Below, in pieces: positions 51,538 through 61,292 of a stretch of DNA of 64,000 bases; position 1 is the stretch's first letter; each line of letters starts with the position of its first letter. The notes under the pieces were generated by a model that saw only the letters and a program-made list of their open reading frames with translations, was not told where the DNA came from and ran no database searches. The position numbers and the translations under genes are program-made. Origin of the DNA: Hymenobacter fodinae (lineage in GTDB: Bacteria > Bacteroidota > Bacteroidia > Cytophagales > Hymenobacteraceae); contig NZ_SRLA01000003.1 of the NCBI RefSeq assembly GCF_004745825.1, positions 806,001 to 870,000 of the forward strand, written 5' to 3'.

Positions 51538-51840
51538 TTAGTCGTTGTTGCCGGTAGCGCCTTCGTTGGTGAAGTCGCCTTCAGTGCTCGGGCTCGATTG
51601 AGTTGCTTCGGCTACTTCGTTGGTCAGCTCTACATCTACCTGTGGCTGGGCGCCACCTTGTCCGGCTTGGCCAGACGTGTTTTTCGAGTTATCGGAGCCC
51701 GACTGGTCTCCTGCGGGTTTGTTGCTCATGTTGAAAGGCCAGGTTTTTTGGATGTAACTCAATACCGCTCCGGCTGCTAACACAGCTAGAGAAGCGCCAA
51801 CCCACGTGTTGGTGTTACGCTTTTTCTTTTTGTAACGCAT
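51538..51840 (-). CDS. Small membrane-anchored protein with acidic tail
   Basis: 100 aa. Very basic start (MRYKKKKRNTNTW), one membrane helix at about 14-30 (VGASLAVLAAGAVLSYI), then a polar low-complexity tail rich in Gly, Ser, Asn, Gln and acidic residues. Its own terminator follows 21 bases after the stop. No family recognised; the topology suggests the tail outside the cytoplasmic membrane. Confidence 0.7.
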   Translation of the reverse strand: MRYKKKKRNTNTWVGASLAVLAAGAVLSYIQKTWPFNMSNKPAGDQSGSDNSKNTSGQAGQGGAQPQVDVELTNEVAEATQSSPSTEGDFTNEGATGNND

Positions 51841-52000
51841 GGATGGTTGAGTGAGTAGTTGAACAGTAGTCTTAGTACGTATTCTGCCCCCAATAGATGG
51901 CCCCTAGGCCTATTTCCCGGTATAATCCCACTCCGGTTACGCCGGCCGTAGTGCCCAGCAGTGGCCTAGGGCAATACCGTAACCACTCAACTTCTCCACT

Positions 52001-52822
52001 ATGCTCACCCGCCTGATTCCTTCCAGCCAACAACCTTTGCCTGCCATTGGGCTGGGCACTTGGCAGACTTTTGATGTACGCGGCAAAGCAGCGTACCCAC
52101 CCCTGCAGCAAACCCTGGAGGTACTGCACGCTGCCGGCGGCAGCGTCATTGATTCTTCGCCCATGTATGGCCGAGCCGAGGAAGTAGTGGGCGACCTTAC
52201 GGGCGAAATGGATAGCCGCAACGCTTTCTTCTACGCCACCAAGGTCTGGACCCAGGGCCGCGAGGCCGGCATCCGGCAGATGGAGGATTCTTTGCGTAAG
52301 ATGCGCCGCACCTCTCTGGATCTGATGCAGATTCACAACCTCGTCGACTGGCAAACCCACCTGCGTACCCTGCGGGAGTGGCAGGAGGCAGGCCGGGTCC
52401 GGTACTTGGGCATCACGCACTACACCGACGGCATGCACGAGCAACTGGAGCGCGTGTTCTCCCAAGAGCCCGTTGATTTCGTGCAGTTCAACTACTCCAT
52501 CCTCGACAGCCACGCCGAACAACGCCTGCTCCCAGCCGCTGCCGACCGGGGGTTGGCCACGCTCATCAACCGGCCCTTCAGTGAGGGCAACCTGCTGGCC
52601 CGCGTACGTCGGGAGGCGCTGCCTGGCTGGGCCGCGGAGTGGGGCATCACCAGCTGGGCGCAGTTCCTGCTGAAATTCATCCTCTCCCATCCTGCCGTTA
52701 CGTGCGTGATACCTGGCACCAGCAACCCGGAGCACCTCCAAGACAATCTGCGCGCTGCCCAAGGCCCACTGCCCGACGAAGCTACCCGCGAGAAAATGGC
52801 CGCCTACGTGCGGGCTTTATAG
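52001..52822 (+). CDS. Aldo/keto reductase family protein
   Basis: 273 aa, TIM barrel. Catalytic residues seen: Asp and Tyr in VIDSSPMYGRAEEVVG, Lys in YATKVWTQGREAG, and His in LMQIHNLVDW. The C-terminal NADPH-binding part has VIPGTSNPEHLQDNL. It is shorter than the usual 300-330 aa but complete in frame. Cytoplasmic, or periplasmic if the AKR Tat type, but no signal is present here. Not adjacent to genes that would indicate a substrate. Confidence 0.9.
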   Translation: MLTRLIPSSQQPLPAIGLGTWQTFDVRGKAAYPPLQQTLEVLHAAGGSVIDSSPMYGRAEEVVGDLTGEMDSRNAFFYATKVWTQGREAGIRQMEDSLRKMRRTSLDLMQIHNLVDWQTHLRTLREWQEAGRVRYLGITHYTDGMHEQLERVFSQEPVDFVQFNYSILDSHAEQRLLPAAADRGLATLINRPFSEGNLLARVRREALPGWAAEWGITSWAQFLLKFILSHPAVTCVIPGTSNPEHLQDNLRAAQGPLPDEATREKMAAYVRAL

Positions 52823-53090
52823 CAACCTGACAAAAGCATTATATCTGCTCTGTCTGCCTTGAAAGCAGCTTGCCCAGGACTGTGGTAAAAGTGGCCTAGC
52901 GTGCAGCTTGAGCCACTTTTTTATTCCACTCGACTATAACAGCCTGTTGATGAGGCCGTACTGCCTATCTCGTAGGTTGCGGCTTTGGGTGGTGATGACG
53001 GCTTTGTGGGAAGGCCAGCCTGAGCTCTAGGCTTCTAGTTGAAGCCGCACCTACACCCCTATCTTTTGTTGGCGCTTTCTTTCTGTGGCT

Positions 53091-54197
53091 ATGAACAGCA
53101 TGAACCTCAAACTCAAACCGCTTCACCAGCAGACTATCGTTATTACGGGCGCTTCCAGCGGTATTGGTTTGGTAACGGCGCGCATGGCCGCGAAAAAGGG
53201 TGCCCGAGTGGTGCTGGCCGCCCGCAACGCCGATGCCCTGCGCCAGCTGGCACACGAGATTAACAGCCAAGGCGGACAGGCGCTGGCCGTCCCTACCGAT
53301 GTGGGCAGTGAGGAGATGATGCGGCTGGCCGCTGCCGCCCAGGCTGCGTTCGGAGGCTTTGATACGTGGGTTAACAATGCGGGCGTATCCATCTTCGGCC
53401 ACTGCGACGAGGTAAGCATTCCTGACATGGAGCGCATGTTTGCTACCAACTTCTGGGGTACCGTATACGGTTCTCGGCTGGCGGTGCAGCACTACAAGCA
53501 GCGCCGGGAGCCCGGTGCCCTCATCAACATCGGCAGCTTTTTCGGCGACCGGGCCACGCCGGTACAGTCCACCTACTGCGCTTCCAAACACGCCCTGCAT
53601 GGCTGGACGAACGCCCTCCGCATGGAGCTGGAAGTGGAAAAGGCGCCGGTTTCCGTCACGCTCATTCACCCCGGCCGCATTGATACGCCCTACAACGAGC
53701 ACGCCCAGAGCTATTTTGAGCAGCAGGTAGCCCACCGCGGCATGGTATACCCACCCGAAGCCGTTGCGGAGGCCATCCTATTTGCCGCTGCCCACCCTAA
53801 GCGCGACATGTACGTGGGTTTCCAGGCCAAGGCCCTCACGCTGGCCGGTCATCTGGCCCCGCGCATTATGGATAAAGTAATGGAGGCCCTGATTTACCCG
53901 ACGCAGCTAGACCCTAAACGCCCCTCACGCAATGCCGAAACCAGTGCCTTGTACAAAGCCGGTTATGGCCTGCATGAGCGTGGGTCGCACGAGGGCTGGT
54001 TCCGCTCCCGCAGCCTGTATGTAAAAGCTGAAAAGCACCCGCTGCTGGCCGCTGCCGCAGTAGCCGGCCTAAGCACTGCCGCCTGGCTGCTTACCAGATC
54101 ACGCAGCGCCAGCAGCGCTATTAGTGCTGACACTACCGCTGCTAGCCCCGACATTACCAACAGTGAAGTAGATGAACCCGTTGTTGCTCAGGTCTAG
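53091..54197 (+). CDS. Short-chain dehydrogenase/reductase with C-terminal membrane extension
   Basis: 368 aa from ATG 53091. NAD(P)-binding TGASSGIG at residues 19-26, NNAGVSIFGH, catalytic Ser in GALINIGSFFGD, and YxxxK in STYCASKHALHG. The SDR core ends near residue 250; the extension has a soluble stretch and a C-terminal membrane helix (HPLLAAAAVAGLSTAAWLLT) followed by Ser/Thr/Asp-rich tail. This is the layout of membrane-tethered SDR7-like proteins. Substrate unknown. Confidence 0.88.
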   Translation: MNSMNLKLKPLHQQTIVITGASSGIGLVTARMAAKKGARVVLAARNADALRQLAHEINSQGGQALAVPTDVGSEEMMRLAAAAQAAFGGFDTWVNNAGVSIFGHCDEVSIPDMERMFATNFWGTVYGSRLAVQHYKQRREPGALINIGSFFGDRATPVQSTYCASKHALHGWTNALRMELEVEKAPVSVTLIHPGRIDTPYNEHAQSYFEQQVAHRGMVYPPEAVAEAILFAAAHPKRDMYVGFQAKALTLAGHLAPRIMDKVMEALIYPTQLDPKRPSRNAETSALYKAGYGLHERGSHEGWFRSRSLYVKAEKHPLLAAAAVAGLSTAAWLLTRSRSASSAISADTTAASPDITNSEVDEPVVAQV

Positions 54198-54270
54198 GCC
54201 ACTGTCCCTTCTACACCAGTTAACTTCCTAATCACCTGAGCCGCATAACCTGCTAGTTTCTAGGCACCAT

Positions 54271-54648
54271 ATGCTGCACTTCCCTCACATTATTTCGCCT
54301 AAGGCCCACGCGTATTTCGACGCGGGGGCCTTTCCGGCTATCCTTGGGCTGGCCGCCTGGATGTGGCGCCGCAACCGGAAAGCCGCCACCCTGATTGCGG
54401 CCAACGGGCTACTGGAAGGCACCACGGCGGCCCTCACTAACTTTCCTCCGCCCGGTCCCTTCCCTATCTTCAGCTTCCGCACGCACATCCGTATTGGGCT
54501 GGTCGGGGCCCCAGTATTTCTTGCGGTCAGCAGCTTGGTGCCGGGTATTCCGTGGCGGCACCGGCAAGTGGTGCTAGGCCTGGGGATACTACCGGTTCTA
54601 CTAAACGGGCTCAGCACCCCTCACTCCTCGCGCTCCACCAATCGGTAG
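54271..54648 (+). CDS. Small membrane protein
   Basis: 125 aa. Three or four hydrophobic segments (about 18-32, 40-50, 75-92 and 98-112) and the sequence HIISPKAHAYFDAGAFPAILGL near the start, with PPPGPFPIFSFRTHIRIGL in the middle; the shape recalls SPW/DoxX-like small membrane families but I do not recognise it. A start-proximal NdeI-like CATATG context gives ATG 54271. Confidence 0.65.
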   Translation: MLHFPHIISPKAHAYFDAGAFPAILGLAAWMWRRNRKAATLIAANGLLEGTTAALTNFPPPGPFPIFSFRTHIRIGLVGAPVFLAVSSLVPGIPWRHRQVVLGLGILPVLLNGLSTPHSSRSTNR

Positions 54649-54751
54649 CAGTTGCAAGGCATTTTTCAGGGTGTTTGATGCTGGATGAATGGCCCCTACG
54701 TAACCTACGGCCCATGAGCGCGGTACGCATGGGGAAACTAACCTGTGCGCT

Positions 54752-55954
54752 ATGAAATCTCTTGACCAGTTTTCCGCCGCCTCCCGCCGGGAGTTTATGC
54801 GGACTTTATCCCTAGGCCTCGGCGCTACTCTGGTCGGCACCTCGGCTATTGGGGGGCCGTTGTCGTGGCTGGAAGAAATCAGCTATGGGCCCGCTAGCCT
54901 CGATGCGCTGCAGAGTGGCAAGCAGCTGGGCGTGGCGCTGGTAGGCCTAGGCAAGTATAGCACCGGCCAACTGGCCCCGGCCCTGCAGCAAACCAAGCTC
55001 TGCAAGCTGGCGGGCATTGTAACGGGCACGCCCAACAAAGCCGCGCAGTGGAAAAAGCAGTACAACATCCCCGACAAGAACGTCTACGATTATAAGACCT
55101 TCGACCGCATCGTCGACAATCCTGACATCGACATCATCTACGTAGTACTTCCCGTAGGCCTGCACGCCGAGTACGTGGAGCGGGCCGCCCGGGCGGGCAA
55201 GCACGTCATCTGCGAGAAGCCCATGGCCCCCACCGCCGAGGAGTGCCGCCGCATGATTTCGGCCATGCAGAAAGCTGGCAAGAAATTCAGCATCGGCTAC
55301 CGTCTGCACTTCGAGCCCCACCACCAGGAGATGATGCGCCTAGGCCAACAACAGGCCTACGGACCTATCACCAAGCTTACATCCGATAATGGCTTCCGCT
55401 TTGGCAACGATACACCCTGGCGCGTCGACAAAGAATTGGCCGGTGGCGGACCGCTCATGGATATGGGTATTTACAGCGTGCAGGGCGTGATTTATACCAA
55501 AGGCCAACTGCCCGTCTCCGTCACAGCCAAACTAGCGCCAAACCCTGACCCCAAGGGCCTGTTTAAGGAGGTGGAAGCCGGCGTGAACTGGCAGATGCAG
55601 TTTGCCGATGGTGCCGTGGCCAACTGCCGCACCAGCTACGCCGAGAACATGAATAGCCTCCTGCGGGCCGAATCCAGCAAAGGCTTCCTGGAGCTGCAGC
55701 CTGCCTTCGGGTACGGTGGTATTGATGGCCGCACCAGCAAAGGCCCAATGAACCTACCCAACGTGCCCCAGCAAGCCCGCCAAATGGACGACTTCGCCGA
55801 CTGCATATTGAACAACAAGCCCACCCGCGTACCCGGCGAGATGGGCCTCCGCGATGTGCAGATTCTGCAAGCCATTTACCGCGCCGCCGAAACTGGCCAG
55901 AAGGTATCTACCAAAGACATCCAGCAAGTACTCGACAAAACTAACAGCCGCTAG
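54752..55954 (+). CDS. Gfo/Idh/MocA family oxidoreductase with Tat signal
   Basis: 400 aa. Twin-arginine signal SRREFMRTLSLGLGATLVG at residues 11-29, then the Rossmann fold with VALVGLGKYSTGQLAPAL, VVLPVGLHAEYVERAARAGK, CEKPMAPTAEECRRM and, in the C-terminal domain, SIGYRLHFEPHHQEMMRLG and GGGPLMDMGIYSVQG. This is the glucose-fructose oxidoreductase-like layout, folded with cofactor and exported to the periplasm. Exact sugar substrate is unknown. Nearby GH43 and sugar dehydrogenase genes fit sugar metabolism. Confidence 0.92.
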   Translation: MKSLDQFSAASRREFMRTLSLGLGATLVGTSAIGGPLSWLEEISYGPASLDALQSGKQLGVALVGLGKYSTGQLAPALQQTKLCKLAGIVTGTPNKAAQWKKQYNIPDKNVYDYKTFDRIVDNPDIDIIYVVLPVGLHAEYVERAARAGKHVICEKPMAPTAEECRRMISAMQKAGKKFSIGYRLHFEPHHQEMMRLGQQQAYGPITKLTSDNGFRFGNDTPWRVDKELAGGGPLMDMGIYSVQGVIYTKGQLPVSVTAKLAPNPDPKGLFKEVEAGVNWQMQFADGAVANCRTSYAENMNSLLRAESSKGFLELQPAFGYGGIDGRTSKGPMNLPNVPQQARQMDDFADCILNNKPTRVPGEMGLRDVQILQAIYRAAETGQKVSTKDIQQVLDKTNSR

Positions 55955-56027
55955 GCCAGTGTGAGGGTAGTACCTGAATTGCATTCTGCTACGGAGCCAC
56001 AGCCATTTCCATATCAACCGAAAGCCC

Positions 56028-56101
56028 GTCATGCTGAGCATGTCGAAGCATCTCTACCTCTGGCTATTTAACTGGCCTAGAACGAAGCGGTAGAGATGCT
56101 C
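56028..56101. repeat. Intergenic repeat, family A (copy 5, right arm decayed)
   Basis: GTCATGCTGAGCATGTCGAA, GCATCTCTACCTCT, loop CTGGCCTAGAACGAAGCGG, then TAGAGATGCT; the outer right arm is degraded (a CATGCTCAGCAC remnant is at about 56123-56134). Confidence 0.7.
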
Positions 56102-56173
56102 TAATCACTGGCTTGATGCGCCACATGCTCAGCACGAGGAGCTCTCCCATCAATACCACTCTAAACCACACCA

Positions 56174-56220
56174 AAACCAACAAGCCCGGACCTGCACTGC
56201 AGATCCGGGCTTGTTGGTTT
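56174..56220 (-). terminator. Terminator of the GH43 gene
   Basis: AAACCAACAAGCCCGGA (56174-56190) and TCCGGGCTTGTTGGTTT (56204-56220) pair exactly over a 13-base loop, 14 bases past the stop codon of the minus-strand gene. Confidence 0.85.
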
Positions 56221-56234
56221 TTACGCTAGGCCAC

Positions 56235-57353
56235 TTAGGGGTTGAGGGTTTCGAAACCGCCGTCGGGCTTGCGCTTCAGCTCCGTCACTTTCACGTTGCG
56301 GAGCCAGGTTTTGTTGGAGAGCTCCGTGTCGTGGTAGAAGAGGTACCACTTGCCGTCTTTCTCGATGATGGAGTGGTGGGTCGTCCAGCCTTGTACTGGG
56401 TTCATGAGCACGCCCTGATAGGTGAAGGGGCCGTAGGGCGAGTCGCCGGTGGCGTACACCAGCAGGTGCGTGTCGCCGGTAGAGTACGAGAAATAGTACT
56501 TGCCGTTGTACTTGTGCATCCAGCCGCCCTCGAAGAAGCGGTGCGTGTTGTCGCCCGACAGGAAAGGCTTGCCATCCTGGCCTAGAATCTGGATTTCCTT
56601 CACTGGCTCCGCGAAGCTCAGCATATCCGAGCTGAGGCGGGCCATTTTAGGTCCAAGCGCCTTTTCTTTGGGGCCCGGCTCCTGCATTTTCGGGTCGCTG
56701 GCGTCGTACTTGCCGGAGCGCCAGCGCTGAAGCTGGCCGCCCCAGATGCCCCCCATGTACATGTACGTTTTGCCGTCGGTGTCAGTGAACACGGCGGGGT
56801 CAATGCTGAGGCTGCCCTCAATCGGCTTGGGCTCAGCCTTGAACGGACCGGTTGGCGACTTGCTGGTGGCCACGCCAATCCGGAATATGTCCTGCTTGTC
56901 CTTTACAGGGAAGTACAAGTAATAGGTGCCATTTTTAAATGCGGCATCTGGTGCCCACATCTGGCGGCCAGCCCACGGCACATCCTTCACATCCAGCGCA
57001 ACCCCGTGGTCAGTCACCTTGCCGTTGATGCTATCCATGGACAGGATGTGGTAGTCGCGCATGGCGAAATGGTCGCCGTTGTCGTTCTCCGGCATTCCCG
57101 TCTCAATGTCGTGCGAAGGGTAGATATAAATCTTGCCGTTGAACACGTGGGCCGAGGGGTCGGCGGTGTAGATTTCCTTGATCAGCGGCTTGGCCAGAAA
57201 CTTCTGCCCGCCGGTGGCGGAAGCAGCGGTAGCGCTGGTGTCGGCGGCGGTGCCGCTGGCCGCGGTTTCGCTGGAGGAGGTGTTGCTTTGACAGGCGTTC
57301 AGCAGAGACAGCGCGGCCAAGGCGGGAAGGGCCGGCTTCAGGAAATGGGACAT
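56235..57353 (-). CDS. Glycoside hydrolase family 43 lipoprotein
   Basis: 372 aa from ATG at 57351-57353; a longer frame to 57422 has no lipoprotein signal. Signal with lipobox LLNACQS (cysteine near residue 21), a Ser/Thr/Ala linker, then a five-bladed propeller with the three GH43 carboxylates: catalytic base Asp in IYTADPSAHVFNG, pKa-modulating Asp in LSIDPAVFTDTDG, and acid Glu in FFEGGWMHKYNGKYYF. Likely an arabinan- or xylan-side-chain hydrolase (arabinofuranosidase/xylosidase type) on the cell surface. Confidence 0.88.
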   Translation of the reverse strand: MSHFLKPALPALAALSLLNACQSNTSSSETAASGTAADTSATAASATGGQKFLAKPLIKEIYTADPSAHVFNGKIYIYPSHDIETGMPENDNGDHFAMRDYHILSMDSINGKVTDHGVALDVKDVPWAGRQMWAPDAAFKNGTYYLYFPVKDKQDIFRIGVATSKSPTGPFKAEPKPIEGSLSIDPAVFTDTDGKTYMYMGGIWGGQLQRWRSGKYDASDPKMQEPGPKEKALGPKMARLSSDMLSFAEPVKEIQILGQDGKPFLSGDNTHRFFEGGWMHKYNGKYYFSYSTGDTHLLVYATGDSPYGPFTYQGVLMNPVQGWTTHHSIIEKDGKWYLFYHDTELSNKTWLRNVKVTELKRKPDGGFETLNP

Positions 57354-57893
57354 AGAAGGGTGAAAAGAACGAATGATGGAAAGAGCAGGATCGTACTCAT
57401 CAGCTTGCACTGATACCATCAAATATAGAAACCTTCAATTGCCGCCAATTAAGCCGGAAAACGCCGGAAGCGCAGATAAACTATCTAATCGTTTGTGATA
57501 GATAACCGGAAACGTTACCGATAGCTATACACTCGTAAATACCCAAATTTTTGTCCTGTCAGCTCAACTGCCTTCCGTTAAATCTGCCCTCATACCATTT
57601 TCTATTACCTCACTAGAGACCTGTGGAATTACACCATCTCAGACCCTCTAACATACTGCGTTAAGCTTCAGCCAGCACACGGCGTTGCGTGGCATATGTA
57701 CCCTGTGTCTGTTGTCCTCTGCAGTGTGGCCTACCTAATTGCTCTCAACCTACTGGCCGTGTGATGATCCTGTTGATAATGAACCGGATATGATTATTCC
57801 AGATCAATTTCACTTATCAAGGAAATTATATTATATATCAATATACTTATACATTGCATCGTCAATCTTTCATCTTTTTATCCACTACCCTTT
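57354..57893. other. 540-base AT-rich spacer between divergent genes
   Basis: Control region of the GH43 lipoprotein (leftwards) and the large peptidase (rightwards). The stretch 57780-57880 is strongly AT-rich with ATTATATTATATATCAATAT and a TATACATTGC box near 57850. A 22-codon hydrophobic frame, MYPVSVVLCSVAYLIALNLLAV, at 57696-57764 could be chance. ACGTTACCGA at 57514 resembles the core of the 70-bp elements but only over nine bases. Confidence 0.4.
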
Positions 57894-60800
57894 ATGAAGA
57901 AAACATTACTGCGCGTAGGCAGACTAGCCGCCTGTACAGGCTTGCTGTTTGGCGTCATCACCACTGGCTCTGCTCAGACCAGCAAGGCCACGGCCCAGAA
58001 GTTTAAGGCCTCTTCTGAGCTACGAGAACTCGCCAACAAATCCACCACGGCCTCTCGTACATCTGCCGTTGGCGGCCTTCAGAAGGCTGATGTTCTGCAG
58101 GTTAAAGGCAATTATGTTGTTATCGAGGCTGTTTCCAACGATGCCGATGGGCAGGCATTGCTGCGCCAACTGCAACAGCTAGGCCTCAAGAACGGCGCTT
58201 CGTTTGGGCGGATGGTATCCGGCCTCTTCCCTATCGGTAAAATTGATGAGCTGGAGACAGTTGGGCAGCTGCGCTACGCTGTTCCCTCGTACCAGCCCAT
58301 GCACAACATAGGCGCCGTAACGTCGCAAGGCGACGTATCGCTGGGGGCCGATAAGGTGCGCACCAAGTCGGCCGTAACGGGGGCAGGCTCTAAAGTGGGC
58401 GTACTCTCCGACAGCTACGGCTCTATCCCCGGCGGTCCGGCCGCTGGCGTAGCCTCCGGCGACCTACCCAATGACGTAGAAGTACTGGAAGATACAGGTG
58501 CTGGCTACAGCGACGAGGGTCGGGCCATGGCAGAGATTGTGCACGATGTAGCTCCCGGCGCCAAAATCGCCTTCAACACGGCGTTCCTGGGACAAGCCTC
58601 ATTTGCCAATGGCATTTTGCGCCTGGCCGATAAAGGGTGTAACATCATCGTGGATGACGTGTACTACTTTGCCGAGCCCTTTTTCCAGGACGGCATCATC
58701 GCGCAGGCTGTAGATAAAGTAGTAGATCGGAACGTGTCCTACTTCAGCGCGGCCGGTAACTCGGCCCGCCGCTCGTACCAGTCGGGCTTCCGCAACTCTG
58801 GGCAGTCCATTACTATTGGGGGAGTTAACTACGGCGTCGCGCACGACTTTGGTGGCGGCGACATTCGGCAGACCATTACCATTCCGGCGGGCGGTCAGCT
58901 CCGGTTGGCGTTGCAGTGGGCCGATCCGTTCTTCTCCGTGAGCGGTGGCACCGGTGCCCGCACCGACCTAGACGTGCTAGTGTTCTTCAACGGTGCTCTG
59001 GCCTTCTCCTCAAGAGCTAACAACATCGGGGCCGACCCCTTCGAGTATCTAGCCCTCAATGCTTCCCCGGCCGGATCGGCTACCATTGAAATAGCCATCA
59101 CGAAAGTAGCTGGCCCCGACCCAGAATTACTGAAATACATTGAGTTTGGTAACTCTACTATTGTGGAGTACAACACCACCGGCTCAACGGTTGTAGGCCA
59201 CAACAACGCCGCGAAAACCATCTCGGTAGGAGCTTCCCCTTGGTACAACACTCCGCAGTTCAACACCAACATTACCCGGCCGGTAATTGAGTCATTCTCG
59301 TCTTTGGGTGGCACGCCGGTGTTCTTTACCACCTCTGGCGTGAACACGGGTATCGACCCCAGCAAGGTGCGCCGTAATCCGTCGGTAGTAGGTCCTGATG
59401 GGGGCAACAACACCTTCTTCGGCTCCGATACCTCCCTGGACCCCGATGCCTTCCCGAACTTCTTCGGTACCTCAGCCGCCGCGCCGCACGTAGCAGCCGT
59501 TGCCGCGCTTATGCAGCAGGCCGCAGGCAACACGCTCACGCCTCAGCAGGTGAAAGATGCGCTGACCAGCACCACCCAAGACATGGACGACCCCTTCACG
59601 GTGGGAGTATTTGATACGGGCTACGATTTCCGCACGGGCTATGGCTTTGTGCAAGCCGAGCAGGCCGTGTCGGCCGTGGCCAGCCCCTGCGTAGCCGACG
59701 TGACCCCACCCAAAATTCTGGCATCTGGCTTCGTGACCAAGCTGGAGAATGGGAAGCGTACCATCTACGCCGAGGACGTGGATTATGGCAGCACCGATAA
59801 CTGCGGTATTGCCTCCATGACCATCAGCCCCAGCACCTTCACCTGCGCCAACGTGGGCCCCAACAAAGTAACCCTAACCGTTACCGACAAAGCTGGCAAC
59901 TCAGTTTCTGAAACCGTGACGGTTGAAGTACTGGCTGATAATACCTGCACGCCGCTAGTGCAGGTGCTGTACCAAAACGGTGACCTAGGTCAACCCGCCA
60001 ATAGCGTAATACGTCCGAATCTGCAGGTTGTCAACAGTGGTACCACCGCCATTCCGTACCAGGAGCTGACGTTGCGCTACTGGCTGACGCCCGAAAATTA
60101 CTCGCAGCTGACCACCAACGTGAACTGGGCCAAGCTCGGTACCCAGTTTGTGAGCATGCGCTACGTGGCGTTGCCCACTCCCCGCGAAGGTGCCTTCGGC
60201 TACGTGGAGTATTCCTTCCTGCCCGGCGCAGGTAGCTTGCCGGCTGGCGGCTCCTCTGGTCCGATCTTCAGCAACATCAACGACCAGCTGTGGAAGAACT
60301 TCGACGAAACCAATGACTATTCCTACGCTGCAAATAGCGACTATGCACCCACTACGCGCATCACGGCGTACCGCAATGGCGCACTCATCAGTGGCGTTGA
60401 GCCAGCCGCTGTAGCCGCTACCACGCGCCTAGTGGCCTACTCCGAGAACCGGGGTGCTACCGTTACGCCCGCGGGCAGCGTGTTGCTGCAGCTCGGCAAC
60501 CTGGGCAACTCGCCGGTGCCTTACGAAGACGTGACCATCCGCTACTGGGTGCAGCCCAACCAGGTTTCTCAGCGCGAGTACTCTGTGTCTTACGCCACTA
60601 TTGGCAGCGAGAAGGTACTGCTCACGCGCGGCCAGCAAGGTCAGCAGGCCTACGTGCAGCTCGGCTTCTCGCCTAGCCTAGGCCTGTTGCAGCCCAGCAC
60701 CAACACAGGCGTGGTTCAGCTTTCCTTCTATCAAGTATATGGAGTGGCCTACGACCAGAGCGGGGACTACTCATATCGTCCGGCCGGCCCGCTGGCTGAG

Positions 60801-61187
60801 CAGCCCAAAGTAACGGTGTACGTAAAGGGACAGTTAGTATACGGCACTGAGCCGGGCAACAGCACTGCCCAGCGCCTAGCTAATACCTCCGGCAGCGCGA
60901 GCCCAGCTGCGGCTAGCCTGGCCGCCATTGGCCAAGTAGAGGCTTACCCCAACCCCTTCACGAGCACCGCGAAGGTTCGCTTCCTGGCTGCGCAAACCGG
61001 CCCCGTGCAGGTGCGCGTGTACAACAGCCTAGGCCAAGTAGTGGCTACCCTCTATGAGGGAACTGCCACCGCCGGCCAGGTAGTAGAGCAGACGCTCAAC
61101 GGTACCAACCTGCCCGCAGGTCTGTACACGTGCCGTCTGATCAGCCAAGGCAAGAGCATAACGCAACACCTCGTGTTAACCAAATAG
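57894..61187 (+). CDS. Secreted S8-like peptidase with two cellulose-binding-like modules and T9SS sorting domain
   Basis: 1097 aa. Signal peptide (MKKTLLRVGRLAACTGLLFG...GSAQ), propeptide-like region to about 140, subtilisin-type catalytic region (about 150-595): Asp in KVGVLSDSYG (D173), oxyanion Asn in SYFSAAGNSARRS (N289), nucleophile in FFGTSAAAPHVAA (S527). Where the catalytic His is expected, the sequence is DEGRAMAEIVHDVAPG, with Glu 208. Then an HYR/Ig-like domain (about 603-680), two modules of CBM3 type (about 688-837 and 846-987) and a type A T9SS sorting domain (1015-1097, VEAYPNPFTSTAKVRF...). It is exported by Sec and T9SS to the surface. Confidence 0.88.
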   Translation: MKKTLLRVGRLAACTGLLFGVITTGSAQTSKATAQKFKASSELRELANKSTTASRTSAVGGLQKADVLQVKGNYVVIEAVSNDADGQALLRQLQQLGLKNGASFGRMVSGLFPIGKIDELETVGQLRYAVPSYQPMHNIGAVTSQGDVSLGADKVRTKSAVTGAGSKVGVLSDSYGSIPGGPAAGVASGDLPNDVEVLEDTGAGYSDEGRAMAEIVHDVAPGAKIAFNTAFLGQASFANGILRLADKGCNIIVDDVYYFAEPFFQDGIIAQAVDKVVDRNVSYFSAAGNSARRSYQSGFRNSGQSITIGGVNYGVAHDFGGGDIRQTITIPAGGQLRLALQWADPFFSVSGGTGARTDLDVLVFFNGALAFSSRANNIGADPFEYLALNASPAGSATIEIAITKVAGPDPELLKYIEFGNSTIVEYNTTGSTVVGHNNAAKTISVGASPWYNTPQFNTNITRPVIESFSSLGGTPVFFTTSGVNTGIDPSKVRRNPSVVGPDGGNNTFFGSDTSLDPDAFPNFFGTSAAAPHVAAVAALMQQAAGNTLTPQQVKDALTSTTQDMDDPFTVGVFDTGYDFRTGYGFVQAEQAVSAVASPCVADVTPPKILASGFVTKLENGKRTIYAEDVDYGSTDNCGIASMTISPSTFTCANVGPNKVTLTVTDKAGNSVSETVTVEVLADNTCTPLVQVLYQNGDLGQPANSVIRPNLQVVNSGTTAIPYQELTLRYWLTPENYSQLTTNVNWAKLGTQFVSMRYVALPTPREGAFGYVEYSFLPGAGSLPAGGSSGPIFSNINDQLWKNFDETNDYSYAANSDYAPTTRITAYRNGALISGVEPAAVAATTRLVAYSENRGATVTPAGSVLLQLGNLGNSPVPYEDVTIRYWVQPNQVSQREYSVSYATIGSEKVLLTRGQQGQQAYVQLGFSPSLGLLQPSTNTGVVQLSFYQVYGVAYDQSGDYSYRPAGPLAEQPKVTVYVKGQLVYGTEPGNSTAQRLANTSGSASPAAASLAAIGQVEAYPNPFTSTAKVRFLAAQTGPVQVRVYNSLGQVVATLYEGTATAGQVVEQTLNGTNLPAGLYTCRLISQGKSITQHLVLTK

Positions 61188-61207
61188 GTGCTGTAGCTAA
61201 GCCCATC

Positions 61208-61239
61208 AAAAAGGCCCCAGGAAATCCTGGGGCCTTTTT
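61208..61239. terminator. Strong terminator after the peptidase gene
   Basis: AAAAAGGCCCCAGG and CCTGGGGCCTTTTT pair exactly over loop AAAT, with T and A tracts at both ends, so it ends transcription from both converging genes. Confidence 0.9.
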
Positions 61240-61292
61240 CTGTTTAGAGCACATTTAACTGCCGGCATTCGTAACCGACTGCACTATTGCCT

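Noticed and set aside
57494..57530. Third copy of the 70-bp control element near the GH43 gene (ACGTTACCGA)
   Set aside because: Only about nine bases match and neither the flanking blocks nor the promoter spacing is present.
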